NCBI GenBank assembly: GCA_002396485.1
Contig: DGXZ01000078.1
Coordinates: forward strand, 10,937 to 26,230
Direction of reading: 5' to 3'
DNA length: 15,294 bases
Source of the DNA: Spartobacteria bacterium UBA5019
GTDB lineage: Bacteria > Verrucomicrobiota > Verrucomicrobiia > Chthoniobacterales > Terrimicrobiaceae
The position numbers and the translations under genes are program-made. Position 1 is the stretch's first letter. Each line of letters begins with the position of its first letter. The notes under the pieces were generated by a model. It was not told the DNA's origin. It worked only from the letters and a program-made list of their open reading frames with translations, and searched no databases. Of the stretch, positions 1 through 7,971 are shown piece after piece.

Positions 1-1594
1 AGGTCGTGCAGCCGTAGCCGACGATCTGGAAGCCGAGCTGGTCGAGGTAGGGCTGAAGGCCGGTGGTCTCGAGGTAATCTTTCACAACGCGGGAACCAGG
101 TGCGAGTGATGTCTTCACGGCAGGATCGACGCGGAGGCCGCGGCTGGCGGCTTTTTTCGCGAGGAGGCCGGCGCCGATCATCACGCTCGGATTGCTTGTG
201 TTTGTGCAGCTCGTGATGGCAGCAATCAGAACCGAGCCGTTGCGGAGGTGGAGGTCGCCTTTGGTATGGGCGGCGGTGATGGCATCCGGCGTCGGGCGGT
301 CATTGACCATTTCGGCCTCGTCGGCGCTTTGCGAGCCGTTGCGTTTGACGGCAGCCGTCTTGGAGAGGTCATTCTCGGCCTTGCCATAACCGCCCTCGGC
401 AACGGATTTCGTGAGCAGGCTGGTGAAGGTGTTTTTGAGATCGGGGACATTGATGCGGTCCTGCGGGCGCTTGGGACCCGCCACGCCGGGCTGGACGGTC
501 GAGAGGTCGAGGTCGATATCAACGCTGTATTCGATGTCGCCTTTTTTCGGCATACCAAAGAGGTTTTGGGCCTTGAAGTAATTCTCGAAAGCGCGGCATT
601 GATCGGGCGTGCGACCGGTCGCGGCGAGGTAGTTGACAGATTCGGCATCGACTGGGAAGAAGCCCATCGTGGCGCCGTATTCGGGAGCCATGTTTGCGAT
701 GGTCGCACGGTCGGTGAGGGGGAGTGTGACAGCGCCCTCGCCGTAGAATTCCACAAATTTTCCAACCACCTTCGCAGCGCGGAGGAGCTGGGTGACATGG
801 AGGGCCAGGTCGGTCGCGGTGACGCCTTCGCGCAAGCGGCCGGTGAGGTTCACACCCACGACTTCAGGAGTCAGGAAATACACAGGCTGGCCGAGCATTC
901 CTGCTTCGGCTTCGATTCCACCTACGCCCCAGCCGACTACGCCGAGGCCGTTGATCATGGTCGTATGGGAATCAGTGCCGACGAGTGTGTCGGGGTAGTA
1001 GAGGTCCCCGGCGCTCAGCACGCCTTTCGCGAGATACTCAAGGTTCACTTGGTGCACGATGCCGATGCCGGGAGGCACGACGCCGAAAGTTTTGAAGGCT
1101 TGCTGGCCCCATTTGAGGAACTGGTAGCGCTCGCGGTTGCGCTTGAATTCCATGTCGAGGTTGAGCTGGAGCGCATTGGCGGAGCCGTAGAAATCAACTT
1201 GCACTGAGTGGTCCACGACGAGATCGACGGGCACGAGGGGCTCGATGATGGCTGGGTTGCCGCCGAGGCCTTTCACAGCAGTGCGCATGGCGGCGAGGTC
1301 CACCAGGAGTGGCACTCCAGTGAAGTCCTGAAGAACAATACGGGCCACAACGAAGGGAATTTCCTCCTCGGCAGGAGCCTTTGCATTCCAGTTCGCGAGC
1401 GTCTCGACATCACGCGCTTGGACTTTTTTCCCGTCGCAGTTGCGGAGCACGGATTCGAGAACGATGCGGATGCTGACGGGGAGTTTGGAAATCGGGCCGA
1501 CGCCTGCTTCTTCCAGGGCGGGCAGTGAATGAAGTTGGCCGGTTTTTCCGTTTCCGAGATCGAAAGAGCGCAGGGTGTTGAATGGCGTGGTCAT
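1..1594 (-). CDS. acnA: Aconitate hydratase A (aconitase), N-terminal 531 codons, cut by the window edge
   Basis: Catalyses citrate to isocitrate through cis-aconitate in the TCA cycle, using a [4Fe-4S] cluster in the cytoplasm. The frame is open from the ATG at 1594 down to base 2 with no stop, so the C-terminal part lies to the left of the window. The translation begins MTTPFNTLRSFDLGNGKTGQ. Family signatures include GTDSHTTMINGLGVVGWGVGG and, further on, ITSCTNTSNPSV. The cluster-ligand cysteines visible are Cys463 (in TSCTNTSNP) and Cys529 (in GYGCTT); their spacing of 66 equals that of Cys435 and Cys501 of E. coli AcnA. The third ligand should be residue 532, just outside the window. The gene lies 126 bases downstream of secDF on the same strand and may have its own promoter. 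No clear Shine-Dalgarno precedes the ATG. Family membership is essentially certain; AcnA rather than AcnB follows from the motif order. Confidence 0.96.
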   Translation of the reverse strand, partial: MTTPFNTLRSFDLGNGKTGQLHSLPALEEAGVGPISKLPVSIRIVLESVLRNCDGKKVQARDVETLANWNAKAPAEEEIPFVVARIVLQDFTGVPLLVDLAAMRTAVKGLGGNPAIIEPLVPVDLVVDHSVQVDFYGSANALQLNLDMEFKRNRERYQFLKWGQQAFKTFGVVPPGIGIVHQVNLEYLAKGVLSAGDLYYPDTLVGTDSHTTMINGLGVVGWGVGGIEAEAGMLGQPVYFLTPEVVGVNLTGRLREGVTATDLALHVTQLLRAAKVVGKFVEFYGEGAVTLPLTDRATIANMAPEYGATMGFFPVDAESVNYLAATGRTPDQCRAFENYFKAQNLFGMPKKGDIEYSVDIDLDLSTVQPGVAGPKRPQDRINVPDLKNTFTSLLTKSVAEGGYGKAENDLSKTAAVKRNGSQSADEAEMVNDRPTPDAITAAHTKGDLHLRNGSVLIAAITSCTNTSNPSVMIGAGLLAKKAASRGLRVDPAVKTSLAPGSRVVKDYLETTGLQPYLDQLGFQIVGYGCTT

Positions 1595-1606
1595 GAATAT
1601 TGGGTG

Positions 1607-1636
1607 TTTAAATCAGATTTCGGGGCCTCTGGGCAA
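1607..1636 (-). promoter_or_regulatory. Possible acnA promoter
   Basis: On the minus strand TTGCCC (1631-1636) is followed after 18 bases by TTTAAA (1607-1612), ending 12 bases before the acnA ATG. Both boxes match the sigma-70 consensus only partly. Transcription from here would give a very short leader. Confidence 0.25.
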
Positions 1637-1684
1637 TACTGATTCCAAGGCGCGCGGAGGCGCGGCGATGCAGTCAAACTCGCA

Positions 1685-1708
1685 TGGGGCCAAGCGAACC
1701 TGGCCCCA
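1685..1708 (-). other. Perfect 8-bp hairpin between secDF and acnA
   Basis: TGGGGCCA (1685-1692) and TGGCCCCA (1701-1708) form a perfect GC-rich stem with an 8-base loop, starting 12 bases after the secDF stop. There is no run of T on either side, so it is not a standard intrinsic terminator. It could protect the 3' end of the secDF message or reduce read-through into acnA. Confidence 0.4.
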
Positions 1709-1720
1709 ATTTGCAAAGGA

Positions 1721-4027
1721 TCAGGCTTTTTTGAGGGCCTCGGTTTCCAGAACCTCGCGGCGCACGCTCTTGCCACGGAGCTTCGAGGCCCAGAGGACGA
1801 CTGGCGCGGCGATGTAGATCGACGAGTAGGTTCCCACGAGGATGCCGATCAGGATCGCGAACGAGAAGTCCCGCAGCACGGCACCGCCGAAGAAATAGAG
1901 AGCACCCACTGAGAGGAGTGTCGTTCCGCCGGTGAGAACGGTGCGGCTCAGAGTCTCGTTGATGCTGGTGTTCATGAGGGCCTGCACAGTGCCGCGCTCG
2001 CCATTTTTCAGGCCTTCACGGATGCGGTCGAAGACAACGATGGTGTCGTTGATCGAATAACCGGCGATGGTCAGGACGGCGCCAACCATCACGAGAGAAA
2101 GCTCTCCGCCGATCAGCGAAAAAACACCTAATGTGATAATGACATCGTGCAGGAGCGCGACGAGGGCGCCGAGAGCGAAGGAAAATTCAAAGCGCAGGGT
2201 GACATAAAACAAGATGCCGAGCATGCCGAGTGCGAGCGCGATGAGGGCGCTCTTGGCGAATTCCAAGCCGATTTGGGGTCCCACGGTGTCCTGTCCGAAT
2301 GACACGATGCCGCTTTCGGGAAATGCCTTCTGGAGCTTGGCAAGAATGGCGTCAGAGGTTCCTTGATTACTGCGGAAGGTGAGCATTTCCTTCGTTCCTT
2401 CGCGTTCGAACTGGATAACCACAGCAGGATCGTCCAAGGCCGCGCGGGCATCGGCGATGGTTACAGGCTTCGAGGAATCGACGATCAGAAGGTCGCCGCC
2501 ACGGAAATCGATGCCGAAATTTTTGTCACCGCGAATCGCGAAGACAGCCACCGAGCCGCCGATGAAGATCAGCGAGATGGTAAGTGCGATCCAGCGCTGG
2601 CCGAGGAAGTCGAATTTCCGCTTTGGCACGAGGTCAAGCATGGTGATTTTTGCCAAACCAAATTTGTCCACCATCCATCGGAAGCCCGTGCGGGTGAAGA
2701 GCAAGGCGGAGAACATCGAGGCAATGATGCCGAGGGTGAGCGTGACGGCGAATCCCTTCACCGAGCCAGTGGCCTGCCAGAAAAGGATGAGCGCGGTGAT
2801 GAGGGTGGTCGCATTCGCGTCAAAAATGGCGCTAAAGGCCTTGTCGTAGGCTCCGGTAAGGGCGGCCGAGAGCGATTTGCCGGCGGCCATTTCTTCACGA
2901 AGGCGCTCGTAGATCAGAACATTCGCATCGACCGCCATGCCAATCGTCAGGATAATTCCTGCGATACCCGGCAGCGTAAGTGTGAAGTTGAACATCGCCA
3001 TGGCTCCGAGGAGCAGGAGGATATTCAAGAGGAGTCCAAAAACTGCGATGAGGCCTGCGAAGCGGTAGTAAAGGAGGGTGGCAAACATCACGAGAACAAG
3101 GCCGCAAACGCCAGCCGTCACGCCGCTTCGAATGGAGTCGGCTCCAAGTGTCGGCGAGACGCTCCGAGTCTCTTCGATCTGAACCGGCACGCGGAGAGGG
3201 TTCTCGAGTGCGCTGGCAAGGTCGCGGGCTTCCTTGTCGTCGAATTTGCCAGTGATCTGGGCGCGGCCGCCAAAGTGGTCGCTCTGAAGGACGGGTGCGG
3301 AGATGACTTCGCCATCAAGGACGATAGCCATCTGTCGGCCTTTATTCTGGCGTGCGACTTCGTCGAAAAGCTTGGCTCCCTCCGCGTTGAGTTCGAGCGA
3401 AACTCCGTAGCCTTGTTGGTCGAAATAGGCGAAGGCGCGGGTCACATATTCGCCTGTAAGGGCGGCACGGCGTTTGACGAGGATTTGTGTGCTGTCCTGC
3501 TTGTCTTTCCCGGGACGGTAGGTTTTCAGCACGAACGAGGGGTCCATGACCTCCTCCCCTTTCTGGATGCGCTCCACGCCGTCGGGGCCGCCCTCGTCCA
3601 CGATGGCGAATTCCAGCTTGGCCACGCGCTGGAGTTGGGATTTCGCCTCATCGAGTTGCTGCGTGTCGAGACCAGCAATCTGGACAAGGATGCGGTCCTT
3701 GCCTTGTGGAGTGATGACTGGTTCGCTGACTCCGTATTGGTCCACACGCTTGCGAATGACCTCCACCGCCTGATCGAGCAGGTCGGGGGTGATGCCGCGC
3801 TCCGTCTGAGGAATGAGGCGGATGAGGAAAGATGTGCCGCCCTGGAGGTCCAGACCAAGCCGGATTTTTTTATCCGGAGGCGTGATCTGCTCGATGCAGA
3901 AAGCCGCGAGCAGGACGCTCAGGACTAACCCCAGCCAGCGTTTGCGGGATGGAAGGTCGCTGGCGAAATACCAGCCGAAGAGCACGAGAAGGAGGAGGCC
4001 GAAGCAAAAGGTCAGGACGGGTGACAT
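1721..4027 (-). CDS. secDF: Fused SecD-SecF protein translocase subunit (SecDF)
   Basis: Inner-membrane accessory of SecYEG that uses the proton gradient to pull proteins out on the periplasmic side. At 768 residues it is a natural fusion of SecD and SecF, like the 737-residue Bacillus SecDF. Two hydrophobic segments lie at 5-22 and 31-45. The SecD motif GLDLQGG is at 58-64, the large periplasmic domain covers about 65-295, and five membrane segments about 300-450 include GMAVDANVLIYERLREE with Asp367. The SecF half starts about 470, with GIDFRGG at 505-511, LLHD at 625-628 and GYSINDTIVVFDRIRE with Asp664. Asp367 corresponds to the proton-relay aspartate known in SecD. The extra first membrane segment is absent from the shortest SecD proteins. 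It lies 45 bases downstream of yajC, so the two are almost certainly co-transcribed. Confidence 0.97.
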   Translation of the reverse strand: MSPVLTFCFGLLLLVLFGWYFASDLPSRKRWLGLVLSVLLAAFCIEQITPPDKKIRLGLDLQGGTSFLIRLIPQTERGITPDLLDQAVEVIRKRVDQYGVSEPVITPQGKDRILVQIAGLDTQQLDEAKSQLQRVAKLEFAIVDEGGPDGVERIQKGEEVMDPSFVLKTYRPGKDKQDSTQILVKRRAALTGEYVTRAFAYFDQQGYGVSLELNAEGAKLFDEVARQNKGRQMAIVLDGEVISAPVLQSDHFGGRAQITGKFDDKEARDLASALENPLRVPVQIEETRSVSPTLGADSIRSGVTAGVCGLVLVMFATLLYYRFAGLIAVFGLLLNILLLLGAMAMFNFTLTLPGIAGIILTIGMAVDANVLIYERLREEMAAGKSLSAALTGAYDKAFSAIFDANATTLITALILFWQATGSVKGFAVTLTLGIIASMFSALLFTRTGFRWMVDKFGLAKITMLDLVPKRKFDFLGQRWIALTISLIFIGGSVAVFAIRGDKNFGIDFRGGDLLIVDSSKPVTIADARAALDDPAVVIQFEREGTKEMLTFRSNQGTSDAILAKLQKAFPESGIVSFGQDTVGPQIGLEFAKSALIALALGMLGILFYVTLRFEFSFALGALVALLHDVIITLGVFSLIGGELSLVMVGAVLTIAGYSINDTIVVFDRIREGLKNGERGTVQALMNTSINETLSRTVLTGGTTLLSVGALYFFGGAVLRDFSFAILIGILVGTYSSIYIAAPVVLWASKLRGKSVRREVLETEALKKA

Positions 4028-4072
4028 CGTATAAAGCGGGAAGCGGGCCGGGTAGCAGCCCTGAGTTTAAAA

Positions 4073-4411
4073 TTAGGAACCAGCAGATTCCTTGTCAGCG
4101 GATTTTTCAACAGCTGCCACGGCAGCACGGTCGAATTCCACCTTCACATTGTCTGCAATTTTGATGATGAGAGTTTTCTCTTTCACATTGGCCACCACGC
4201 CATGGATGCCGGCATTGGTCACGACTTGATCGCCGGTTTTGATGGATTCCACGAGTTTGGCGTGCTCTTTCGCCTTCTTCTGCTGTGGGCGGATGAGCAG
4301 GAAGTAGAAGATGATGAAGATGAAAATCAACGGCATCATCGAAACGAAGATGTTCGGTTGCGGTTGGCCAGGGGCTGCTTGGGCAAGAAGAATGAGAGTG
4401 GCAAATGTCAT
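4073..4411 (-). CDS. yajC: Preprotein translocase subunit YajC
   Basis: Small single-span membrane protein that associates with SecDF in the holo-translocon. The product has 112 residues, the usual size. A hydrophobic span lies at about 22-40, followed directly by the family hallmark RPQQKKAKEH (41-50) and a small beta-rich cytoplasmic domain containing GDQVVTNAGIHGVV (60-73). The first 13 residues are also hydrophobic and alanine-rich. The order yajC-secD(F) is the conserved arrangement across bacteria. A plausible promoter lies just upstream, so this gene probably starts the yajC-secDF transcript. Confidence 0.96.
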   Translation of the reverse strand: MTFATLILLAQAAPGQPQPNIFVSMMPLIFIFIIFYFLLIRPQQKKAKEHAKLVESIKTGDQVVTNAGIHGVVANVKEKTLIIKIADNVKVEFDRAAVAAVEKSADKESAGS

Positions 4412-4424
4412 AATGGAGCCGCGA

Positions 4425-4452
4425 ATACTATAAGAGAGGGATTGGTTTGCAA
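4425..4452 (-). promoter_or_regulatory. Possible yajC-secDF promoter
   Basis: On the minus strand TTGCAA (4447-4452) is followed after 16 bases by TAGTAT (4425-4430); an overlapping TATAGT offers an alternative -10 with a shorter spacer. It lies 14 bases before the yajC start. No experimental support; the match is moderate. Confidence 0.33.
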
Positions 4453-4531
4453 GACCGATTGGCGGGTCGGTGCCCAGCGAGGCAAATCCCTCCTCCCTGC
4501 GGCATCCCGACTTCGCTAAAAGCGCATAAAA

Positions 4532-4825
4532 CTAAAGATTGCGATTCCATGTCATCGGTTCTCGTTTCTGGTGAAACACTGAAACGATGAGAATCTCCTG
4601 ACTCGTTGGGATGGTGTAGATGATCGTATAGGGAAAGCGGCGCAACGGGCAGTGCCGAAATGGTTCTGAAACAAGACCCCAAGCTTTTGGAAACTGCAAA
4701 ATCCGTTGAATCGCGGAGTCCAGTTCCTCAACCAAGTCTGCACCCAAACCCTGAACTCTGGACTCGTAAAATTGGGCAGCTTCTTCAATTTCCTCGGCGG
4801 CTGGAGAGAGGAAGCGGTAGGTCAC
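4532..4825 (-). CDS. ParE/RelE-superfamily toxin of a toxin-antitoxin module
   Basis: About 97 residues, starting with GTG at 4825 (translation then reads TYRFLSPAAEEIEEAAQFYE). The frame extends upstream to an ATG at 4897, but that stretch lies inside the antitoxin gene and does not look like family sequence. The GTG start overlaps the antitoxin stop as GTGA, typical for translational coupling. The family pattern is visible: two amphipathic helices at the N-terminus, then RRFPYTIIYTI (62-72) and the C-terminal block ILIVSVFHQKREPMTW with His85, Arg88 and Trp93. Members act either on DNA gyrase (ParE) or on ribosome-bound mRNA (RelE); the sequence alone does not decide between these targets. 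Confidence 0.85.
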   Translation of the reverse strand: MTYRFLSPAAEEIEEAAQFYESRVQGLGADLVEELDSAIQRILQFPKAWGLVSEPFRHCPLRRFPYTIIYTIPTSQEILIVSVFHQKREPMTWNRNL

Positions 4826-5046
4826 TTGGCAAATCTGGAGCGGAGCGATGCCATCGTTTCGGGACCGTCCAGAGCGGAAATCAGACCGCTCTGCCAAGCC
4901 CGCAGACGAGATTCAGACTCTTCAATCCACTTTTGCCGCAAAGCATCAGATCCGGTTTCCAAGCTCACCAAGAGAAGATTTGCCAAAAGCGCCCGCTCCG
5001 TATCTGGCAACATCAAGGCTTCTTTCTCGAGAACGGGCAAGTCCAT
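4822..5046 (-). CDS. Antitoxin, putative addiction-module component (TIGR02574/PF09720 type)
   Basis: 74 residues starting MDLPVLEKEALMLPDTERAL, which matches the beginning of the short helical antitoxins that pair with ParE/RelE-type toxins (pattern LEKEAL.LP..ERA.LA..LL.SLE). The C-terminal part, with W and repeated acidic/basic residues (EESESRLRAW), is the toxin-neutralising half in related proteins. The start is chosen because the family begins at this position relative to the LEKEAL motif. It precedes and overlaps the toxin by four bases. It lies 57 bases downstream of the small membrane protein on the same strand, so the pair might also be reached by glgX read-through. Such modules normally repress their own promoter, but no operator is recognisable here. 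Confidence 0.82.
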   Translation of the reverse strand: MDLPVLEKEALMLPDTERALLANLLLVSLETGSDALRQKWIEESESRLRAWQSGLISALDGPETMASLRSRFAK

Positions 5047-5103
5047 GTCTGGAAGCTACCCGGACAAATCGATTTTTCAAGCCGGGTTGTGGGCGGGCTT
5101 TGA

Positions 5104-5526
5104 TCAGGCTGTCCAAAGCCAGCTCAGGAGAATGGCTCTTCCGGTCCACGCCGTTGTGCGGATCCAGTTGCTCGCGACCAGCTGCCGATGCGCCTTGGCA
5201 TCCCACCCTTGGAGGAGCGCGCGGTGGAGGGGGACTTGGAGGAGAAAAGTGGAGGCCCAAATCACTCCGAGAAAGAGGCCGCTGAGGAGGAATGCATCCG
5301 AGCGCAAGCCCTCCAAAAGCAGGAGCGCGAAGGTGAAAATCTCTCCCAGCATGAGGGGCACGACCACCCAACCCGTGCGGTCACAGTGTTCTTTCTCATG
5401 CGCGGCGAAATTTTCCCGTTCGAAACGCGCCATCATCGGATAGTGGACGATTTGGACAAACCAGATCAGGCCCGCCATGGCGAAGGTGGTCAGGAGGTGG
5501 ATAGTGGCAACGAGGCTCCCGTTCAT
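5104..5526 (-). CDS. Conserved hypothetical integral membrane protein
   Basis: 140 residues with four predicted membrane spans (about 5-27, 51-71, 78-97 and 120-138). The conserved-looking features are FVQIVHYPMMARFERENFAA after span 1, the HCDRTGWVVVP segment, LLQVPLHRALLQGWD and HRQLVASNWIRTTAW. Proteins of this pattern occur as uncharacterised membrane proteins in several phyla; I know no established function. The frame stays open upstream inside glgX, but the ATG at 5526 is the natural start: it gives a hydrophobic first helix and lies only four bases after the glgX stop. That spacing implies co-transcription and probably translational coupling with glgX, although a role in glycogen metabolism is only guilt by association. 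Confidence 0.8.
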   Translation of the reverse strand: MNGSLVATIHLLTTFAMAGLIWFVQIVHYPMMARFERENFAAHEKEHCDRTGWVVVPLMLGEIFTFALLLLEGLRSDAFLLSGLFLGVIWASTFLLQVPLHRALLQGWDAKAHRQLVASNWIRTTAWTGRAILLSWLWTA

Positions 5527-5530
5527 CGGC

Positions 5531-7672
5531 TTACTTGCCGAGCAGGATTGAGATGGACCATTCCTTGGCTTCGTAGCTTTTTTGCGAGGGCAGAAGGACT
5601 TCGCCGCCGAGATCGCAGATATCGTCCGGAGCGGGAAGGCTGGTATCCACGAAGCGATGCCATTGCAGGGTCTTCGGCAGCACGGGCAGACCGAAGGTGA
5701 TCGGCTGGTAATACATGTTGCAGACCACGTAAATGAAATGGTGGTTGCCTCCGATGGCTTGTCCGTGCCGACCGCAGAGCATGAATGCAATGGTTCTGCT
5801 GGTTGCGGACCAATCGGGATGCCACGGTAGAACGCCGTGCCAGCTGATGTCCGGATAGCCGCTTCCGATCTGGTCGAGCTCGCTCAAAAAATTCGGCTGC
5901 CGGAGCGAGGGGTTCGCTTTCCGGAAGGCGATGATGGATTTCGTGAAGCGGAGCATTTCCTTGCCGAAGGCATCGGGCTCCCAATTCAACCAGTTCCAAT
6001 CGGCATCATGGCAGTAGGCGTTGTTGTTTCCGCGCTGTGTGCGGCCGGTTTCGTCGCCCATGTAGATCATGGGAACGCCTTGGCTAACCATGAGGAGTGC
6101 CATCGCGTTTTTGCACTGGCGCAGGCGCAGGGCGTTCACGTCCGGATCTTCAGATTCGCCTTCGGAGCCACAGTTCCAGCTCAGGTTGTCATTCGAGCCG
6201 TCCTGGTTGTTTTCACCATTTTCAAGGTTGTGTTTGCCTTTGTAGGAAAAAAGGTCACGCAGCGTGAATCCATCATGGCAGGTGATGAAGTTCACGCTTG
6301 CCGTTGGCTTGCGTCCAGCGGCCGCATAGAGGTCCGGAGATCCCATAATGCGTTGCACCATTTCGCCAGCTTGGCCGGGATCGCCTTTCAGGAAACGCCG
6401 CGCGCAATCGCGGTATTTGCTGTTCCATTCCATCCAACGCCCGTAGCTTGGGAAATTTCCCACCTGGTAGAGTCCACCGGCATCCCACGCCTCGGCGACG
6501 AGCTTGCAATCAGCCAGAACGGGGTCGTGCGCGAGGAATTCGAGCAACGGGGGATTCGCCAACGGGCTGCCTTGGCTGTCGCGGCCGAGAATCGAGGCCA
6601 AGTCGAAGCGAAATCCATCGATGTGATACTCGGAAGCCCAGTAGCGCAGGCAGTTGATCACAAATTCACGCACCGCCGGGTAGTTGCAGTTTAGGGTGTT
6701 TCCGCAGCCCGAGTAGTTCGCGAAATTCCCTTTGTCATCGAGGATATACCAGGTCTTGTTGTCGATGCCCCGGAAGGAAAAAACCGGTCCGTCCGCACCA
6801 CCTTCCGCCGTGTGGTTGAAGACGACATCGAGCATGACTTCGATGCCTTGGCCATGGAGTGCGCGCACCATTTCCTTCATCTCGGCGACCTGCATGCTTT
6901 GGACGCCAGTCGCCGCGTAACTGGCCTTCGGGGCAAAGAACCCCACCGTGCTGTAGCCCCAGTAATTGCAGAGTGTCTCACCGTTCGTGGGATTCGTGCG
7001 GAGGTTTTCCGTTTCGTCGAATTCAAAGACCGGCATAAGCTCGACGCAGTTCACGCCAAGCTTGGCGAGATCCTTCACTTTTTCAGCCAAGCCAGCGAAT
7101 GTGCCCGGATTTTTGACCTTTGAAGTCTCATGGCGCGTGAATCCACGCAGGTGCATTTCGTAAATGATGAGGTCGCTCACAGGCACACGCGTGATGCCAT
7201 TCGGGTCGAGCAAGCCCACGCCCACAGGCACACGCGAACGGAAGATCGGCTTGTGGGAGGATTTCGGCTGAGCCATCCATTCCTCGCGGCCCACGACTTC
7301 CCTTGCATATGGATCGAGGAGAACTTTCGAGGAGTCGAAATAATGTCCATCCCGTGCGCTCGAGGGTCCCTCCATTCGAAAGCCGTATTCGAGATTTTCG
7401 AATTCCAGATCGTGCACAAGCATCGCCCACACATGGCCCAAGCGGTAGTTTTTCGGAAACGGAATTTCCGCCACTGGCCGTTCCTCATCCGGCTTGAAGA
7501 GCACCAGCGTGCAGCCGGTCGCATTGGCACTGAAGATGGAAAAATTCACGCCGCCGGGAACATGACTCACGCCGAAGGGCAGCAGGTGACCGCAACTCAC
7601 GCGGTATTTGCCGATTTTTTGAAAAGTTGCCGCGGGCGATTTCATCCTGTGCGGATCGTAAATTCGAAACAT
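5531..7672 (-). CDS. glgX: Glycogen debranching enzyme GlgX (isoamylase-type GH13)
   Basis: Hydrolyses alpha-1,6 branches of glycogen or limit dextrin in the cytoplasm, releasing short maltodextrins. 713 residues, usual for the isoamylase/GlgX group. An N-terminal CBM48-like beta domain (about 30-150, with HVPGGVNFSIFSANA) precedes the GH13 barrel. The four GH13 signature regions are visible: DVVFNH (282-287), GFRFD with the nucleophile Asp357, VAEAWD with the acid/base Glu394, and NFITCHDGFTLRD with His466 and Asp467. A C-terminal beta domain follows. ATG at 7672 is taken as the start; ATG at 7645 (MKSPAATFQKIGKYRVSCG) is equally possible, as neither has a good Shine-Dalgarno. The next gene starts four bases after its stop. 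No other glycogen gene is in the window. Confidence 0.95.
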   Translation of the reverse strand: MFRIYDPHRMKSPAATFQKIGKYRVSCGHLLPFGVSHVPGGVNFSIFSANATGCTLVLFKPDEERPVAEIPFPKNYRLGHVWAMLVHDLEFENLEYGFRMEGPSSARDGHYFDSSKVLLDPYAREVVGREEWMAQPKSSHKPIFRSRVPVGVGLLDPNGITRVPVSDLIIYEMHLRGFTRHETSKVKNPGTFAGLAEKVKDLAKLGVNCVELMPVFEFDETENLRTNPTNGETLCNYWGYSTVGFFAPKASYAATGVQSMQVAEMKEMVRALHGQGIEVMLDVVFNHTAEGGADGPVFSFRGIDNKTWYILDDKGNFANYSGCGNTLNCNYPAVREFVINCLRYWASEYHIDGFRFDLASILGRDSQGSPLANPPLLEFLAHDPVLADCKLVAEAWDAGGLYQVGNFPSYGRWMEWNSKYRDCARRFLKGDPGQAGEMVQRIMGSPDLYAAAGRKPTASVNFITCHDGFTLRDLFSYKGKHNLENGENNQDGSNDNLSWNCGSEGESEDPDVNALRLRQCKNAMALLMVSQGVPMIYMGDETGRTQRGNNNAYCHDADWNWLNWEPDAFGKEMLRFTKSIIAFRKANPSLRQPNFLSELDQIGSGYPDISWHGVLPWHPDWSATSRTIAFMLCGRHGQAIGGNHHFIYVVCNMYYQPITFGLPVLPKTLQWHRFVDTSLPAPDDICDLGGEVLLPSQKSYEAKEWSISILLGK

Positions 7673-7723
7673 GAAATCGCAAGCATCGGATGTGTGTGTG
7701 GCCGTGCAAGAGATCGAAACGCG

Positions 7724-7742
7724 AAATACACCGCTTGTATTT
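7724..7742. promoter_or_regulatory. 19-base palindrome upstream of glgX, possible operator
   Basis: AAATACA (7724-7730), five-base spacer CCGCT, then TGTATTT (7736-7742): perfect 7-base arms, with GCG/CGC flanks that extend the symmetry. It lies 52 bases upstream of the glgX start and 56 bases upstream of the divergent tRNA. The size fits a dimeric helix-turn-helix repressor or activator site, but no regulator is assigned. It could also form a hairpin in a leader transcript. Confidence 0.4.
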
Positions 7743-7774
7743 TACGCTTGCTGAGATCCCATCCAGCCAGAAGA

Positions 7775-7780
7775 TATACA
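7775..7780 (+). promoter_or_regulatory. Possible -10 box of the tRNA-Leu promoter
   Basis: TATACA lies 18 bases before the mature tRNA 5' end, a position suited to a short precursor leader. The best -35 candidate, TTGCTG (7748-7753), is 21 bases upstream, longer than ideal, so only the -10 is reported. Confidence 0.33.
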
Positions 7781-7797
7781 ACTCCTCAACCCGCCTT

Positions 7798-7882
7798 GCC
7801 GGCGTGGCGAAATGGCAGACGCAAGGGACTTAAAATCCCTTATTCCGAAAGGAGTGTGCGGGTTCGAGTCCCGCCGCCGGCA
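7798..7882 (+). tRNA. tRNA-Leu (anticodon TAA)
   Basis: An 85-base cloverleaf read by eye. The acceptor arms GCCGGCG (7798-7804) and CGCCGGC (7875-7881) pair perfectly, with A7882 as discriminator. The anticodon stem is AGGGA/TCCCT with loop CTTAAAA, placing anticodon TAA at 7831-7833. The T arm is GCGGG-TTCGAGT-CCCGC (7858-7874). The long variable arm between anticodon and T stems (TTCC-GAAA-GGAG region) is the class II form expected for leucine. The 3' CCA is not encoded, so it must be added after transcription. It decodes UUA (and by wobble UUG). The neighbouring protein genes on both sides are on the opposite strand, so it is probably transcribed alone. Confidence 0.96.
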
Positions 7883-7971
7883 CTTGCCTTTTTCGCTGAC
7901 GGATTTTCTTCAGCGCCATCAAATTCAGTTGTTTTTAGCGTGGCCTATTCGCTTGTAGACTGGCAGCCGAA

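Noticed and set aside
248..1207. Long plus-strand reading frame (319 codons)
   Set aside because: It is antisense to acnA, whose minus-strand frame carries clear aconitase motifs; the plus-strand translation shows no recognisable domain.
2363..3928. Long plus-strand reading frame (521 codons)
   Set aside because: Antisense to secDF; rich in His, Glu and Arg as expected of a mirror frame in GC-rich DNA, with no family signature.
4706..5443. Plus-strand reading frame (245 codons) over the toxin-antitoxin region
   Set aside because: Antisense to toxin, antitoxin and membrane protein, all of which have family-like sequence on the minus strand.
5837..6694. Plus-strand reading frame (285 codons)
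   Set aside because: Antisense to the catalytic part of glgX, without domain features.
7894..7915. Hairpin CGCTGA/TCAGCG after the tRNA as terminator
   Set aside because: The T run comes before the stem, not after it, on the plus strand; on the minus strand it is followed by A. Neither orientation fits an intrinsic terminator.
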